From contig CAWARK010000006.1 of assembly GCA_963784415.1 (NCBI GenBank), forward strand, positions 248,001 to 312,000: a DNA stretch of 64,000 nucleotides, in the 5' to 3' direction. Positions 35,989 through 44,536 of this stretch are shown here, one piece after another (position 1 is the first letter of the stretch; each line of letters opens with the position of its first letter). The translations under genes and the position numbers were made by a program. Source of the DNA: UBA7672 sp963784415 (GTDB taxonomy: Bacteria; Pseudomonadota; Alphaproteobacteria; Caulobacterales; Hyphomonadaceae). Below the pieces are notes generated by a model. The model was not told the DNA's origin, made no database searches, and worked only from the letters and a program-made list of their open reading frames with translations.

Positions 35989-37756
35989 TCAGCCGCCTGG
36001 ATTGTCGGCAGCTTGTGATCCTTGAACGTCTGGCGCAGCGACAGCTTGTTGATCTTGCCGGTCGCGCCCAGCGGGATCTTCTCGATGAACTGCACATCGT
36101 CCGGCATCCACCATTTGGCGATCTTGCCGTTCAGGTAGTTCAGCATCTCTTCACGGCGTCACCGACTGCCCGGGCTTCAGCTCGATGATCAGCAGCGGAC
36201 GCTCATCCCACTTCGGATGCGGCAGGCCGATCGCGGCAGCGTTCGCCACGGCCGGGTGCCCAACCGCGAAATTCTCGATGTCGATCGACGAGATCCACTC
36301 GCCGCCCGACTTGATGACGTCCTTCGCGCGGTCGGTGATCTGCATGTAGCCAAGCTCGCACAGGTTCGCGACGTCGCCCGTGTCGAAGAAGCCGTCCTTG
36401 TCGAGGATCTGGCCGCCATCGTTCTTGAAATACGAGCCTGCAACCGCCGGTCCGCGCACCAGAAGGTGGCCCGCCGATCTTGCCGTCGCGCGGCAGCTCT
36501 TTGCCCGTCGTCGTCGATGATCTTCTACTCGACGCCGAACGGCGCACGGCCCTGCTTCAGCTTGTTCTTCTGCACGGCCTCGCGTGCCCTGCGCCATGAA
36601 CTCCGGCACGGTCGAGCCCATCGAGCCCATCGGGCTCATCTCGGTCATGCCCCAGGCGTGGAACACCTGCACGTCGTAGTTGTCCTCGAACGTCTTGAGG
36701 ATCGCTTCCGGCACAGCCGAACCGCCGATCACGACGCGCTTCAGGTAGGGCAGCGTGTTGCCGGTCTCTTCGAGATACTGCTTCAGCATCAGCCACACCG
36801 TCGGCACCGCCGCCGAGAACGTGACCTTCTCGCTGTCCAGCAACTGGAAGACCGACTCGCCGTCCATCTTCGCGCCCGGCATCACCAGCTTCGCGCCGAC
36901 GGCCGGCGCCGAGAACGCGATGCCCCACGCGTTGGCGTGGAACAGCGGCACGATCGGCAGGATGGTGTCCTCGACGCCGAGGCCCATGCAGTCCTTCTGC
37001 AGCGAGATCATCGTGTGCAGCACGTTGGAACGGTGCGAGTACAAGCACGCCCTTCGGATTGCCCGTCGTGCCCGACGTGTAGCAGAGACCCGCAGCAGTG
37101 TTCTCGTCGAACTCGCCCCAGGTCACCGCCTGCGTCTTGCCCGCGATGAAGCTCTCATAGCTGATGAGGCCCGGAATGCCGGTGTCCTTCGGCATGTGCG
37201 CGTCGTCGGTGAGCAGCACATAGCGGCGGACGGTCGGGCAGATTGCCTGGATCTTCTGGACGATCGGCACGAACGTGATGTCGAAGAACAGGTGCGTGTC
37301 TTCGGCGTGGTTCAGGATCCACGCGATCTGTTCCGGGAACAGGCGCGGGTTCACCGTGTGCAGCACTGCGCCGATGCCCATCGTGCCGAACCACGTCTCC
37401 ATGTGGTTGCCCGAGTTCCACGCCAGCGTCGCGATCCGGTCGCCCGCCACAACGCCATCCTCCAGCAGCGCCGTCGAAACCTGCTTCGCGCGCTTGTAGA
37501 GGTCGCCATAGGTCTCGCGGACGATCGGCCCCTCGACCGACCGGGTCACGATCTCGCGGTGAGCGTGGTTGGCAAAAGCATGGTCCATCACCTTGTCGAC
37601 GGTCAGCTGCCAGTCCTGCATCCGGCCCATCATGGGTCCGCGCGGGATCGACGTGGCGGGAACAATCTTGGACGCGGGCGCAGGCGCCGCACCGGCCGGT
37701 TTCGCCGCCGCGTCCGTTTTTGCCGGTTCACCCTTGTTTTTGCCGAATCCGAACAT
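35985..37756 (-). pseudogene. Long-chain acyl-CoA synthetase (AMP-binding), multiple frameshifts
   Basis: A fatty acyl-CoA ligase of about 590 residues that activates acids via acyl-adenylate. An Ala/Pro-rich N-terminal linker (MFGFGKNKGEPAKTDAA) precedes the ANL domain; the ATP loop LCYTSGTTGNPKGVL, HAWGMTEMSPMGS and the C-terminal GGEWISSIDIEN and GATGKINKLSLRQTF are all present. The frame breaks at about 37043, 36588, 36510, 36472 and 36153; each is repaired by deleting one base. A TAG also lies in frame near 36530. The true end is AAE-TGA at 35985, overlapping the DUF1499 start. Five insertions in one gene look like poor consensus, not decay. Confidence 0.82.
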
Positions 37757-37990
37757 CTGACCGCCTCCCGTATGCGCTTGTGCCGCGCTCTTGCCAGCGA
37801 TCCTAGACGCCGTCACGTACCCGGGCAATTCTTTCGACGCTCAGAACCGCGCGAGCGACGCCTGTAATTGCTGTTCTGACGGATTTTCCGGTTGCGACAA
37901 CCCGTTGCCGCGCCCGCTTGGGGAGGAGGACATCGGTTCCAGCCTTCCCAAACCTGCGCTATCGAAGGCCATCACCACCGGGGGAACCAC

Positions 37991-38972
37991 ATGCGCCTAG
38001 CCCTTCTCGCCGCCACCGCACTCGCCCTCGCCGCCTGCGGCCAGCCCATCCGACCCCACCGCCACAGCCTCAACCGACGCACCCGGCGCTCCTATCTCCG
38101 GCCCCGCTGAATCCCCCAGCGAAACAGGCGCCGCCAGCGCCGCCCTCGGCCCGCTCAACACCCGCTTCGACTGCCTGCGCGAGTCCGGCGGCATCCTCGT
38201 CATCGCCCATCGCGGCGGCCCGACCCGCGATTATCCCGAGAACGCCATCGAAAGCTTCGCCCGCACCTACAAGGCCGGCACCCACGCGATGGAAATCGAC
38301 ATTGCCGAGACCAAGGACGGCAAGCTCGTCCTGATGCACGATGACGATCTCGACCGCACAACCACCGGCACGGGCCTCGTCGTCGACCACACGCTGGCCG
38401 AGATCCAGGCGCTGAAGCTCAAGACCGGCAGCAAGACCACCGAATTCCATCCGCCGACCCTTGAGGCCGCGCTGGAATGGGCGGTGACGAACCACGCCTT
38501 CCTCGAACTCGACAAGAAACGCTCGGCCGCCTACGCGCCCATCATCGCCGCCGTCCGCGCCGCAAAAGCCGAGAACAACGTCCTCCTCATCACCTACACG
38601 GACGACCAGGCGATCGAGGCGCAGAAGGCCGCGCCTGACCTCATCATCAACGCCACGCTCAACTCGGTCGACCAGCTCGACAAACTGATCGCCGCCGGCC
38701 TCAAGCCCGAGCGCCTCATCGCCTGGACCGGCAATGTCGAACCCCGCCCGGACCTGTGGAAAACCCTGGCCGCCAAAGGCGTCGAAAGCATCTTCGGCAC
38801 CAACGGCTCCCGCGCCGAAGGTCTCGACTACAAATACTGGGACGATGGCGACGGATCGGAGTTCAACACCCTCGCCACCAACGGCCTGCCGATGCTGGTC
38901 ACCGGCTTCAGCGACAAGACGTCTCGCCAGCTTTCACAGGAAATCCGGGCCGCCGGCGGCTGCGGTTTCTGA
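37991..38972 (+). pseudogene. Glycerophosphodiester phosphodiesterase lipoprotein, one frameshift
   Basis: A GDPD-family hydrolase that cleaves glycerophosphodiesters to glycerol 3-phosphate. A lipoprotein signal (LLAATALALAACGQP) is encoded from the ATG at 37991. The frame then shifts at the CCC run near 38045-38047; removing one C gives QPSDPTATASTDAPG and continues into VIAHRGGPTRDYPENAIESF, MEIDIAETKDGKLVLMHDDDL and the C-terminal barrel. These contain the catalytic HR, the E/D metal ligands and the second His. The catalytic domain from about 38150 is intact. Envelope-located, probably for phospholipid head-group recycling. Confidence 0.82.
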
Positions 38973-39505
38973 CCCATCCCGGGAAATTGCAGCTCGCCTG
39001 CTGCGATGCAGCAACACGTCTGACTCGTGCCAATGGTGAAGCGCCGAAGAGTCTGCCCGGTTTTCCGGCGATTTGCGCAATGCCGGGCGCGATACGACCC
39101 CGTATCAGGGGGGCGAATTGTGCTGCGGCGCGGCGACGCAAGGCGCCAAGATTTCGCTCGACGGAGGGTGTCCCGGCTGGGTAATTGGGCAAGCTACGAG
39201 CTGTTCGTGGCAGGGCATGCCAAAGGCTGCGCGCGAAACCTGCCTTCCGCTAAACTGGGCCTGCTGACCTTCTGGTTGGACACGCGTGGTTAGCGGATTT
39301 AAACGGCCGGGCGAATCGTGCTCCAGCCGTCCAGGGCCAGAGCGTGCTGGCACAGGCCGTGCTCTTTGCGGTGAAGTTGCCGTAAAGTTGAGATGGGTGA
39401 GTTGAACGTACCGTCGCCAGAGAGCGCCGGTTCGTTAATTCGGGGATCGGGAACGGGCATCCGCCTGTCCCTGTTCCGGGTTGGCAAGAGTGGGATTACG
39501 CTGAC
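38973..39505. other. Intergenic region upstream of pckG
   Basis: A 533-bp gap. Several short frames exist, including a Cys-rich 64-codon one at 39073-39267, but none has a ribosome site or recognisable motif. The segment probably holds the pckG promoter and a long leader; I could not identify -10/-35 elements or a riboswitch with confidence. Confidence 0.4.
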
Positions 39506-41362
39506 ATGAGCACTTTCGTAGCGCCGCTGAAATCGAAGGATTCGGCGACCACCTCCGGCGCCGTCCCCGGCCTCGAACCCGCCCCCACCCGCCACGCGAA
39601 ACTGGTCGCCTGGGTCAAGGAAATCGCCGCCCTCACCAAGCCCGATCGCGTCCACTGGTGCGATGGCTCCGACGCCGAGTTCGAAACCCTCACGGCTGAA
39701 CTCATTGCGCTTGGCACGCTGAAACGTCTCAACCCCGCCAAGCGCCCGAATTCATTCTACGCCGCCTCCGATCCGAAAGACGTCGCCCGGGTTGAATCGC
39801 GCACGTTCATCTGCTCGGAAAAACAGATCGACGCCGGCCCGCTCAACAACTGGTCCGACCCGGTCGAGATGCGCACGAAACTCGCCGGCCTGTTCGATGG
39901 CTGCATGCGTGGCCGCACGATGTACGTCGTGCCGTTCTGCATGGGCCCCATCGGCTCGCCGATCTCCGCACTCGGCGTCGAGATCACGGACTCGGGCTAC
40001 GTCGCCATCTCGATGCGCGTCATGACCCGCATGGGCCGCGCCGCGCTTCAGGCCATGGGCGATGATGGCTTCTTCGTCCCCGCCGTCCACACGCTCGGCG
40101 CACCGCTTAGCTCCGGCCAGAAGGACGTTCCGTGGCCCTGCAACGAAGACAAGTACATCGTCCACTATCCCGAGACCCGCGAGATCTGGTCATACGGTTC
40201 CGGCTACGGCGGCAACGCCCTCCTCGGGAAGAAGTGCTACGCACTCCGCATCGCCTCGGTCATGGCCCGCGATGAAGGCTGGCTCGCCGAGCACATGCTC
40301 ATCCTCAAACTCACCTCGCCGGAAGGCGTCGAGAAATTCATCGCCGCCGCCTTCCCGTCCGCCTGCGGCAAGACCAACCTTGCCATGCTCGAGCCGACGC
40401 TCAAGGGCTGGAAAGCCGAAACCATCGGCGACGACATCTGCTGGATGCGCTTCGGCGACGATGGCCAGCTCTACGCCATCAACCCGGAAGCCGGCTTCTT
40501 CGGCGTCGCCCCCGGCACCTCCGCCGCGACCAACAAGAACGCGCTGGAATCCTGCGCCCGCAACACCGTCTTCACCAACGTCGCGCTGACCGCTGATGGC
40601 GACGTCTGGTGGGAAGGCATGACCAAGGAGCCGCCCGAAGGTCTCACCGACTGGCGCGGCCGTGCGTGGTCGCCCGCCATGGGCGAGCCCGCCGCTCACC
40701 CCAACGCCCGCTTTGCCTGCCCCGCCGGCCAGTGCCCCGTCATCGCGCCCGAGTGGGAGAACCCCGCCGGCGTGCCGATCTCCGCCATCCTGTTCGGCGG
40801 CCGCCGCGCATCCGCTGTTCCGCTCGTCACCGAAGCCTTCGACTGGGAGCACGGCGTGTTCATGGGCTCGACGGTCGCCTCCGAAGGCACCGCCGCCGCC
40901 GAGAACAAGGTCGGCGAACTCCGCCGCGACCCGTTCGCGATGCTGCCCTTCACCGGCTACAACATGGCGGACTACTTCGCGCACTGGCTGAAGATCGGCC
41001 AGAAGCCGGGCGCCAAACTCCCGAAAATCTACTTCGTGAACTGGTTCCGCAAAGACAAGAACGGCAAGTTCATCTGGCCCGGCTTCGGCGAGAACAGCCG
41101 CGTCCTCAAATGGATTGTCGAACGCCTCGAAGGCAAAGCCGCCGCCAACGACACCGCCATCGGCCGCGTCCCCACCAAGTCGTCGATCGACATCTCCGGC
41201 CTCGGCATGACCGACGAACAGATGGACACGCTCCTCGGCGTCGACCACGAAATCTGGCGCGACGAAGCCTCGAAGATCCCCGAGTTCTTCGAAAAATTCG
41301 GCGACCGCCTGCCCAAAGCCCTCTGGGACCAACACAAGGGTCTCACCCGCCGCCTGGGTTGA
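39506..41362 (+). CDS. pckG: Phosphoenolpyruvate carboxykinase (GTP)
   Basis: A 618-residue cytosolic enzyme converting oxaloacetate and GTP to PEP, GDP and CO2, the first step of gluconeogenesis. Length and motifs fit the GTP class, not the roughly 530-residue ATP class: VPFCMGPIGSP, the kinase-1 loop FPSACGKTNLAML with the mobile catalytic Cys287, and NWFRKDKNGKFIWPGFGENSR. Most alphaproteobacteria carry the ATP enzyme, so a GTP form is a useful taxonomic hint. It is monocistronic with a long 5' gap and its own terminator. Confidence 0.96.
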   Translation: MSTFVAPLKSKDSATTSGAVPGLEPAPTRHAKLVAWVKEIAALTKPDRVHWCDGSDAEFETLTAELIALGTLKRLNPAKRPNSFYAASDPKDVARVESRTFICSEKQIDAGPLNNWSDPVEMRTKLAGLFDGCMRGRTMYVVPFCMGPIGSPISALGVEITDSGYVAISMRVMTRMGRAALQAMGDDGFFVPAVHTLGAPLSSGQKDVPWPCNEDKYIVHYPETREIWSYGSGYGGNALLGKKCYALRIASVMARDEGWLAEHMLILKLTSPEGVEKFIAAAFPSACGKTNLAMLEPTLKGWKAETIGDDICWMRFGDDGQLYAINPEAGFFGVAPGTSAATNKNALESCARNTVFTNVALTADGDVWWEGMTKEPPEGLTDWRGRAWSPAMGEPAAHPNARFACPAGQCPVIAPEWENPAGVPISAILFGGRRASAVPLVTEAFDWEHGVFMGSTVASEGTAAAENKVGELRRDPFAMLPFTGYNMADYFAHWLKIGQKPGAKLPKIYFVNWFRKDKNGKFIWPGFGENSRVLKWIVERLEGKAAANDTAIGRVPTKSSIDISGLGMTDEQMDTLLGVDHEIWRDEASKIPEFFEKFGDRLPKALWDQHKGLTRRLG

Positions 41363-41415
41363 TCGGACCGCCGGGCGCCTGCCCGGCAGTCGCTGCGAAG
41401 CAGCGAGCTACAATC

Positions 41416-41447
41416 AAAGGCCCGGCCCCAAGCCGGGCCTTTTGCTT
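41416..41447 (+). terminator. Rho-independent terminator of pckG
   Basis: AAGGCCCGGC-CCCAA-GCCGGGCCTT is a near-perfect stem followed by TTTGCTTT, 54 bp after the pckG stop. Confidence 0.9.
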
Positions 41448-41526
41448 TGCTCTGCCAGCCTTCCCACTTGCGAGTTCCCGCGCCGCCATGCGAGCGTGAC
41501 GTGGGGCATTTGCCACGGGGGACTGC

Positions 41527-42300
41527 ATGAGCGACGCGATCACATCGGCGCAGGCGCCGGACGACTTCTGGGTCACGAAGAACCCGAACCTGAAGATCGG
41601 TCGCGGCTTCGGCTGGTCCGCCAAAGCAAAGCCTCTCAGCGGCCCACACGTCCGTCTCAGTCTTGCGATCCTCCTTTATGTCCTCCTGGAGGTCGCGGTG
41701 ATCTCAGTCATTCTGGGCTCCTTCTACCTGTTCTCCCAGATTGGCGCCGGCGCCGACCTCGACACACCAATGATCGTGACGATGGCCCAATACATCGGCA
41801 TGGCCAGCCAGTTTCTTCCCATCGCCGCCGGCGTTACGATGATCATCTGCGTCATCGTCTATTCGCTGTTCGTCTATCGCGCGATGAGCAACCTCCATCT
41901 GTCCAATGCGCGCGAAGCCACGATCACCCCCGGCATGGCCGTTGGCTGGTCGTTCATTCCGTTCGCCAATCTCGGCATGATCTACAATGTCATGAAACAG
42001 ATCTGGGTCGCCTCGCACGACCCCGACAAGGGCAGCTACAGCCCGCCCATCACGCTGCCCTTGTGGTGGGGTGGCTGGATCACAAGCAGCATCCTGGGCC
42101 GCATCTCGGACTCCATGATCGGCTCCAGGCTCGAGAACGCCGATCCGTCGGAATTCCTGTCTATCTACACCGCGCCGGCAATTCTCGGCGTGGTCGCGGG
42201 CGCGATCAGCATCGTCAGCTGCCTCTTGTTGTTGCGGAGCATCAAGCAGATCACCACCGCCCAGGAAAACCTCCGGAGCATCGCGACTTTCAACGAATAG
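41527..42300 (+). CDS. DUF4328 domain membrane protein
   Basis: A 257-residue protein with about five TM helices: 43-70, 88-118, 140-160, 175-190 and 215-240. The DUF4328 signature is visible as YRAMSNLHLSNAREATITPG, then MAVGWSFIPFANLGMIYNVMKQIW and LPLWWGGWI. The family is uncharacterised. A short cytosolic N-terminus (FWVTKNPNLKIGRGFGW) lies before TM1. It stands alone, following the pckG terminator and convergent with the haloacid dehalogenase gene. Confidence 0.87.
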   Translation: MSDAITSAQAPDDFWVTKNPNLKIGRGFGWSAKAKPLSGPHVRLSLAILLYVLLEVAVISVILGSFYLFSQIGAGADLDTPMIVTMAQYIGMASQFLPIAAGVTMIICVIVYSLFVYRAMSNLHLSNAREATITPGMAVGWSFIPFANLGMIYNVMKQIWVASHDPDKGSYSPPITLPLWWGGWITSSILGRISDSMIGSRLENADPSEFLSIYTAPAILGVVAGAISIVSCLLLLRSIKQITTAQENLRSIATFNE

Positions 42301-42303
42301 ACC

Positions 42304-43020
42304 TCAAGCCCCCAACATATCCGCCAGCTCCACAAAGCTGTGCGCCACCACATCCACCTCACCCGCCGCCGGCAACGGACGCTCCGTGCCCGGTCCCCAC
42401 TCCAGCGGCCGATGCACATACGCCGTACGCAGCCCGCGCGCCTTGGCCGCCGCGAGGTCCCACGGGTGGCACGCCACCATCATGATCTGCTGTGGCGCGA
42501 GATCGAGAAAGCGCACCGCTGAATCATAGATCACCGCATCCGGCTTGTACGTGCCGACCAGTTCCGATCCCAGAATCGTATCCCACGGAATCCCCGCGCG
42601 CTTCGCCATCGACAGCACCAGCGCAATATTCCCGTTCGACAGTGCAATCACGGCGCGCCCCGCCTTCAGCCGCGTCATTCCCCCGACTGCATCCGGCCAA
42701 GGATCAAGCCGCCGCCACGCCATGGCGAGCCTGTGCTTCTCCGTCGCATCGAGCCCCGCAATACCGAACTGATCCAGCGCCACATCCAGCATTTCCCGAT
42801 GTAGCACATCCATCACGACATAACCGCGCCGTCCCTCGCGCACCTCGGCCATCGCCGGCTGATACTGCCCGCGCCAGGCATCCGCGAACGCGCCCCAGTC
42901 GAGCTGATGCCCCTTCGGCGCCAGCATCTCCTCGGCCTCGCGCGCAATGCTGCTGCGCCAATCCACGACCGTGCCGAACACATCAAACGTCAGCGCACGA
43001 ATGTTCGTGAAGTCGCTCAT
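42304..43020 (-). CDS. Haloacid dehalogenase, type II
   Basis: A 238-residue HAD hydrolase of the L-2-haloacid dehalogenase type. Nucleophile motif TFDVFGTVVDW, motif II ALSNGN, the Lys in VGTYKPDAVIYD and acid-loop ACHPWDLAAAKARGL are all present. FGTVVDW and the HPWDL loop are diagnostic of type II dehalogenases, which invert configuration at C2 while removing halide. The physiological substrate may differ. The start overlaps the stop of the MmcQ/YjbR-like gene (ATGA). Confidence 0.92.
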   Translation of the reverse strand: MSDFTNIRALTFDVFGTVVDWRSSIAREAEEMLAPKGHQLDWGAFADAWRGQYQPAMAEVREGRRGYVVMDVLHREMLDVALDQFGIAGLDATEKHRLAMAWRRLDPWPDAVGGMTRLKAGRAVIALSNGNIALVLSMAKRAGIPWDTILGSELVGTYKPDAVIYDSAVRFLDLAPQQIMMVACHPWDLAAAKARGLRTAYVHRPLEWGPGTERPLPAAGEVDVVAHSFVELADMLGA

Positions 43021-43391
43021 CGCGCCTCCTCCAGACCCAGCGTCATCTTCGTCCGCTTCGGCAACGCCGCCGCCACCATGTCATACGACGCACGAAGATA
43101 GGCCTTGAGCTCCTTCTTGCTCAGCCCCGGCTTCGCAAAACTCTGTATCCATTTCAGCCCACGCGACGCCATGTAGGGCGCCGGCCGGCACCCCGCCGCC
43201 TCACGCAAAACCTCCCACCCGATGTCGGACACCTTGAACGTGATCTCCGGCTGCCGTCCCGGCTCGAACCACGCAATGGCAAACACCTTGCCCCCCACCT
43301 TCCAGACCTGCGCCCCGCCCCACTGCTCCACAAACGTCGCCGCCGGCAACGCCCCGCAGAACGCATTGAACTCAGCCTTAGGCAGCGCCAT
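43017..43391 (-). CDS. MmcQ/YjbR family protein
   Basis: A 124-residue MmcQ/YjbR-type protein: compact alpha/beta fold with VWKVGGKVFAIAWF, ITFKVSDIGWEVLRE and the C-terminal RASYDMVAAALPKRTK. The family has a double-wing, DNA-binding-like fold but no established role. I start it at the ATG at 43391 because it begins the domain; 11 further upstream codons lack support. It is co-translated with the dehalogenase downstream. Confidence 0.88.
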   Translation of the reverse strand: MALPKAEFNAFCGALPAATFVEQWGGAQVWKVGGKVFAIAWFEPGRQPEITFKVSDIGWEVLREAAGCRPAPYMASRGLKWIQSFAKPGLSKKELKAYLRASYDMVAAALPKRTKMTLGLEEAR

Positions 43392-43642
43392 CACAGAATC
43401 TCCCGCCCCACCGTAGCAGCACACCGGCCCCCACCGGAGTCACCCCCGGACCAGACCCGAGGGTCTTCCTTCTCTCATCCACCGCAGCGCGAGTTACACC
43501 CCATTTTGTTGGATGAGATTCGCACCTATCCAACAGCCCGCGTTTCCGCGTCTCCAGCAATCTCAAAGACTTGCGCGAAAAATAGGCTGGATTGGCGTTT
43601 CGGCAAATCGGCCGGGCTCCGGGCGCACGTATAGTGGCGCCC

Positions 43643-44536
43643 ATGAAACGTCGAAGCTGGCCCATCTGGCTGCTGCGTGACCTCCCGGCCTTCCTGGGTG
43701 TCATGCTCAGCTTCTGGCCGCTGGTGATCCTCCTGATCTCCAGCGAACGCCGAGTCATGCGCGGAAAAGCGATCCGCAGGTCGGTGTTCGAAACCATCGC
43801 CCTCCTGCTCGCCCACGCCGAAGCACGCCTCACCTTCGCACTCACGCGCCAGGCCTACCGCCGGCTCGGCTGGAACCCCCGCCTCGTGCGCTTCAATCTC
43901 ATCCCCGCCACCTACAACCTGCGCGAAGTGCAGGAGCGCTACGCGAACTACGTGAACGCCTTCGGCGACATGAACGCCGTCGTCGAGGCCTACGTCGAAG
44001 ACATCCGCCAGCGCTATCGCATCAGTGAACGCGAAGCCGCGAACGCTCGCAGCTGCCCCCTCCGTCACGCGACTGCGTCGCGCGCCACCTCCCCCGGCTA
44101 CGCCGAGGGAGGAAACGCGCGCAGCTCCCTTTCCTCCCTCGCCGCAAGGCGGGGGAGGTGGATCGCCGCGCCTTCGCGGCGAGACGGAGGGGGCAGCCGC
44201 AAGTGTCGCGGCCCTCCCACTTTCTCAGCGCACAATTTGCTCGAACCCACCTCGCAGGCCTCACCCGCGAGACCGCACCCACATGTGCGCCTCAGAAATC
44301 CGCGCGCACGGCCGCCCGGAAATTCCGCCCGCTCATCGGCGCGATCTCCTTCAGCGGCGAAGTATGCAGCCGCACCTCCTCATCTGTCAGGTTCCTGCCT
44401 TCAAGTATCAGATGAACCCCGTCCGCAATATCGAAGCCTAGCCGCGCATCAATCGTCGCATAGCTGTCTGTCGGCGTCTCGAAGCTCGCATTGTCATCCT
44501 GGCTCGCGGCGTACTGCGCCTGTATCCGCCCCGTGA
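43643..44536 (+). CDS. Hypothetical protein; 3' part runs through a palindromic repeat
   Basis: Only the first 135 codons look like a real protein: a basic N-terminus, one TM helix (LPAFLGVMLSFWPLVILLISS) and a long amphipathic helical part (TYNLREVQERYANYVNAFGDMNAVVEAYVED). From about 44049 the frame enters the 146-bp palindrome and then runs antisense through the 3' end of the TonB receptor gene, giving Arg/Ser/Pro-rich sequence. The natural end is thus probably near 44050, lost through repeat insertion or a frameshift. I know no family for the first part. Confidence 0.5.
   Translation: MKRRSWPIWLLRDLPAFLGVMLSFWPLVILLISSERRVMRGKAIRRSVFETIALLLAHAEARLTFALTRQAYRRLGWNPRLVRFNLIPATYNLREVQERYANYVNAFGDMNAVVEAYVEDIRQRYRISEREAANARSCPLRHATASRATSPGYAEGGNARSSLSSLAARRGRWIAAPSRRDGGGSRKCRGPPTFSAHNLLEPTSQASPARPHPHVRLRNPRARPPGNSARSSARSPSAAKYAAAPPHLSGSCLQVSDEPRPQYRSLAAHQSSHSCLSASRSSHCHPGSRRTAPVSAP
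44052..44197. repeat. 146-bp nested palindromic element
   Basis: Outer arms GCTGCCCCCTCCGTC (44052-44066) and GACGGAGGGGGCAGC (44183-44197) are perfect inverted repeats. Inside are CCACCTCCCCCG (44085-44096) with CGGGGGAGGTGG (44150-44161), and GAGGGAGGAAA (44105-44115) with TTTCCTCCCTC (44130-44140). Together they fold as one long hairpin. It looks like a dispersed intergenic palindrome (REP/MITE-like); I see no second full copy in the window. Confidence 0.88.

Noticed and set aside
39073..39267. Cys-rich 64-codon frame upstream of pckG
   Set aside because: No ribosome site or recognisable family; overlapping frames are equally open.
44049..44536. C-terminal 160 codons of the small TM protein as a real domain
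   Set aside because: Encoded by the palindromic repeat and by the antisense of the TonB receptor gene; low-complexity composition.
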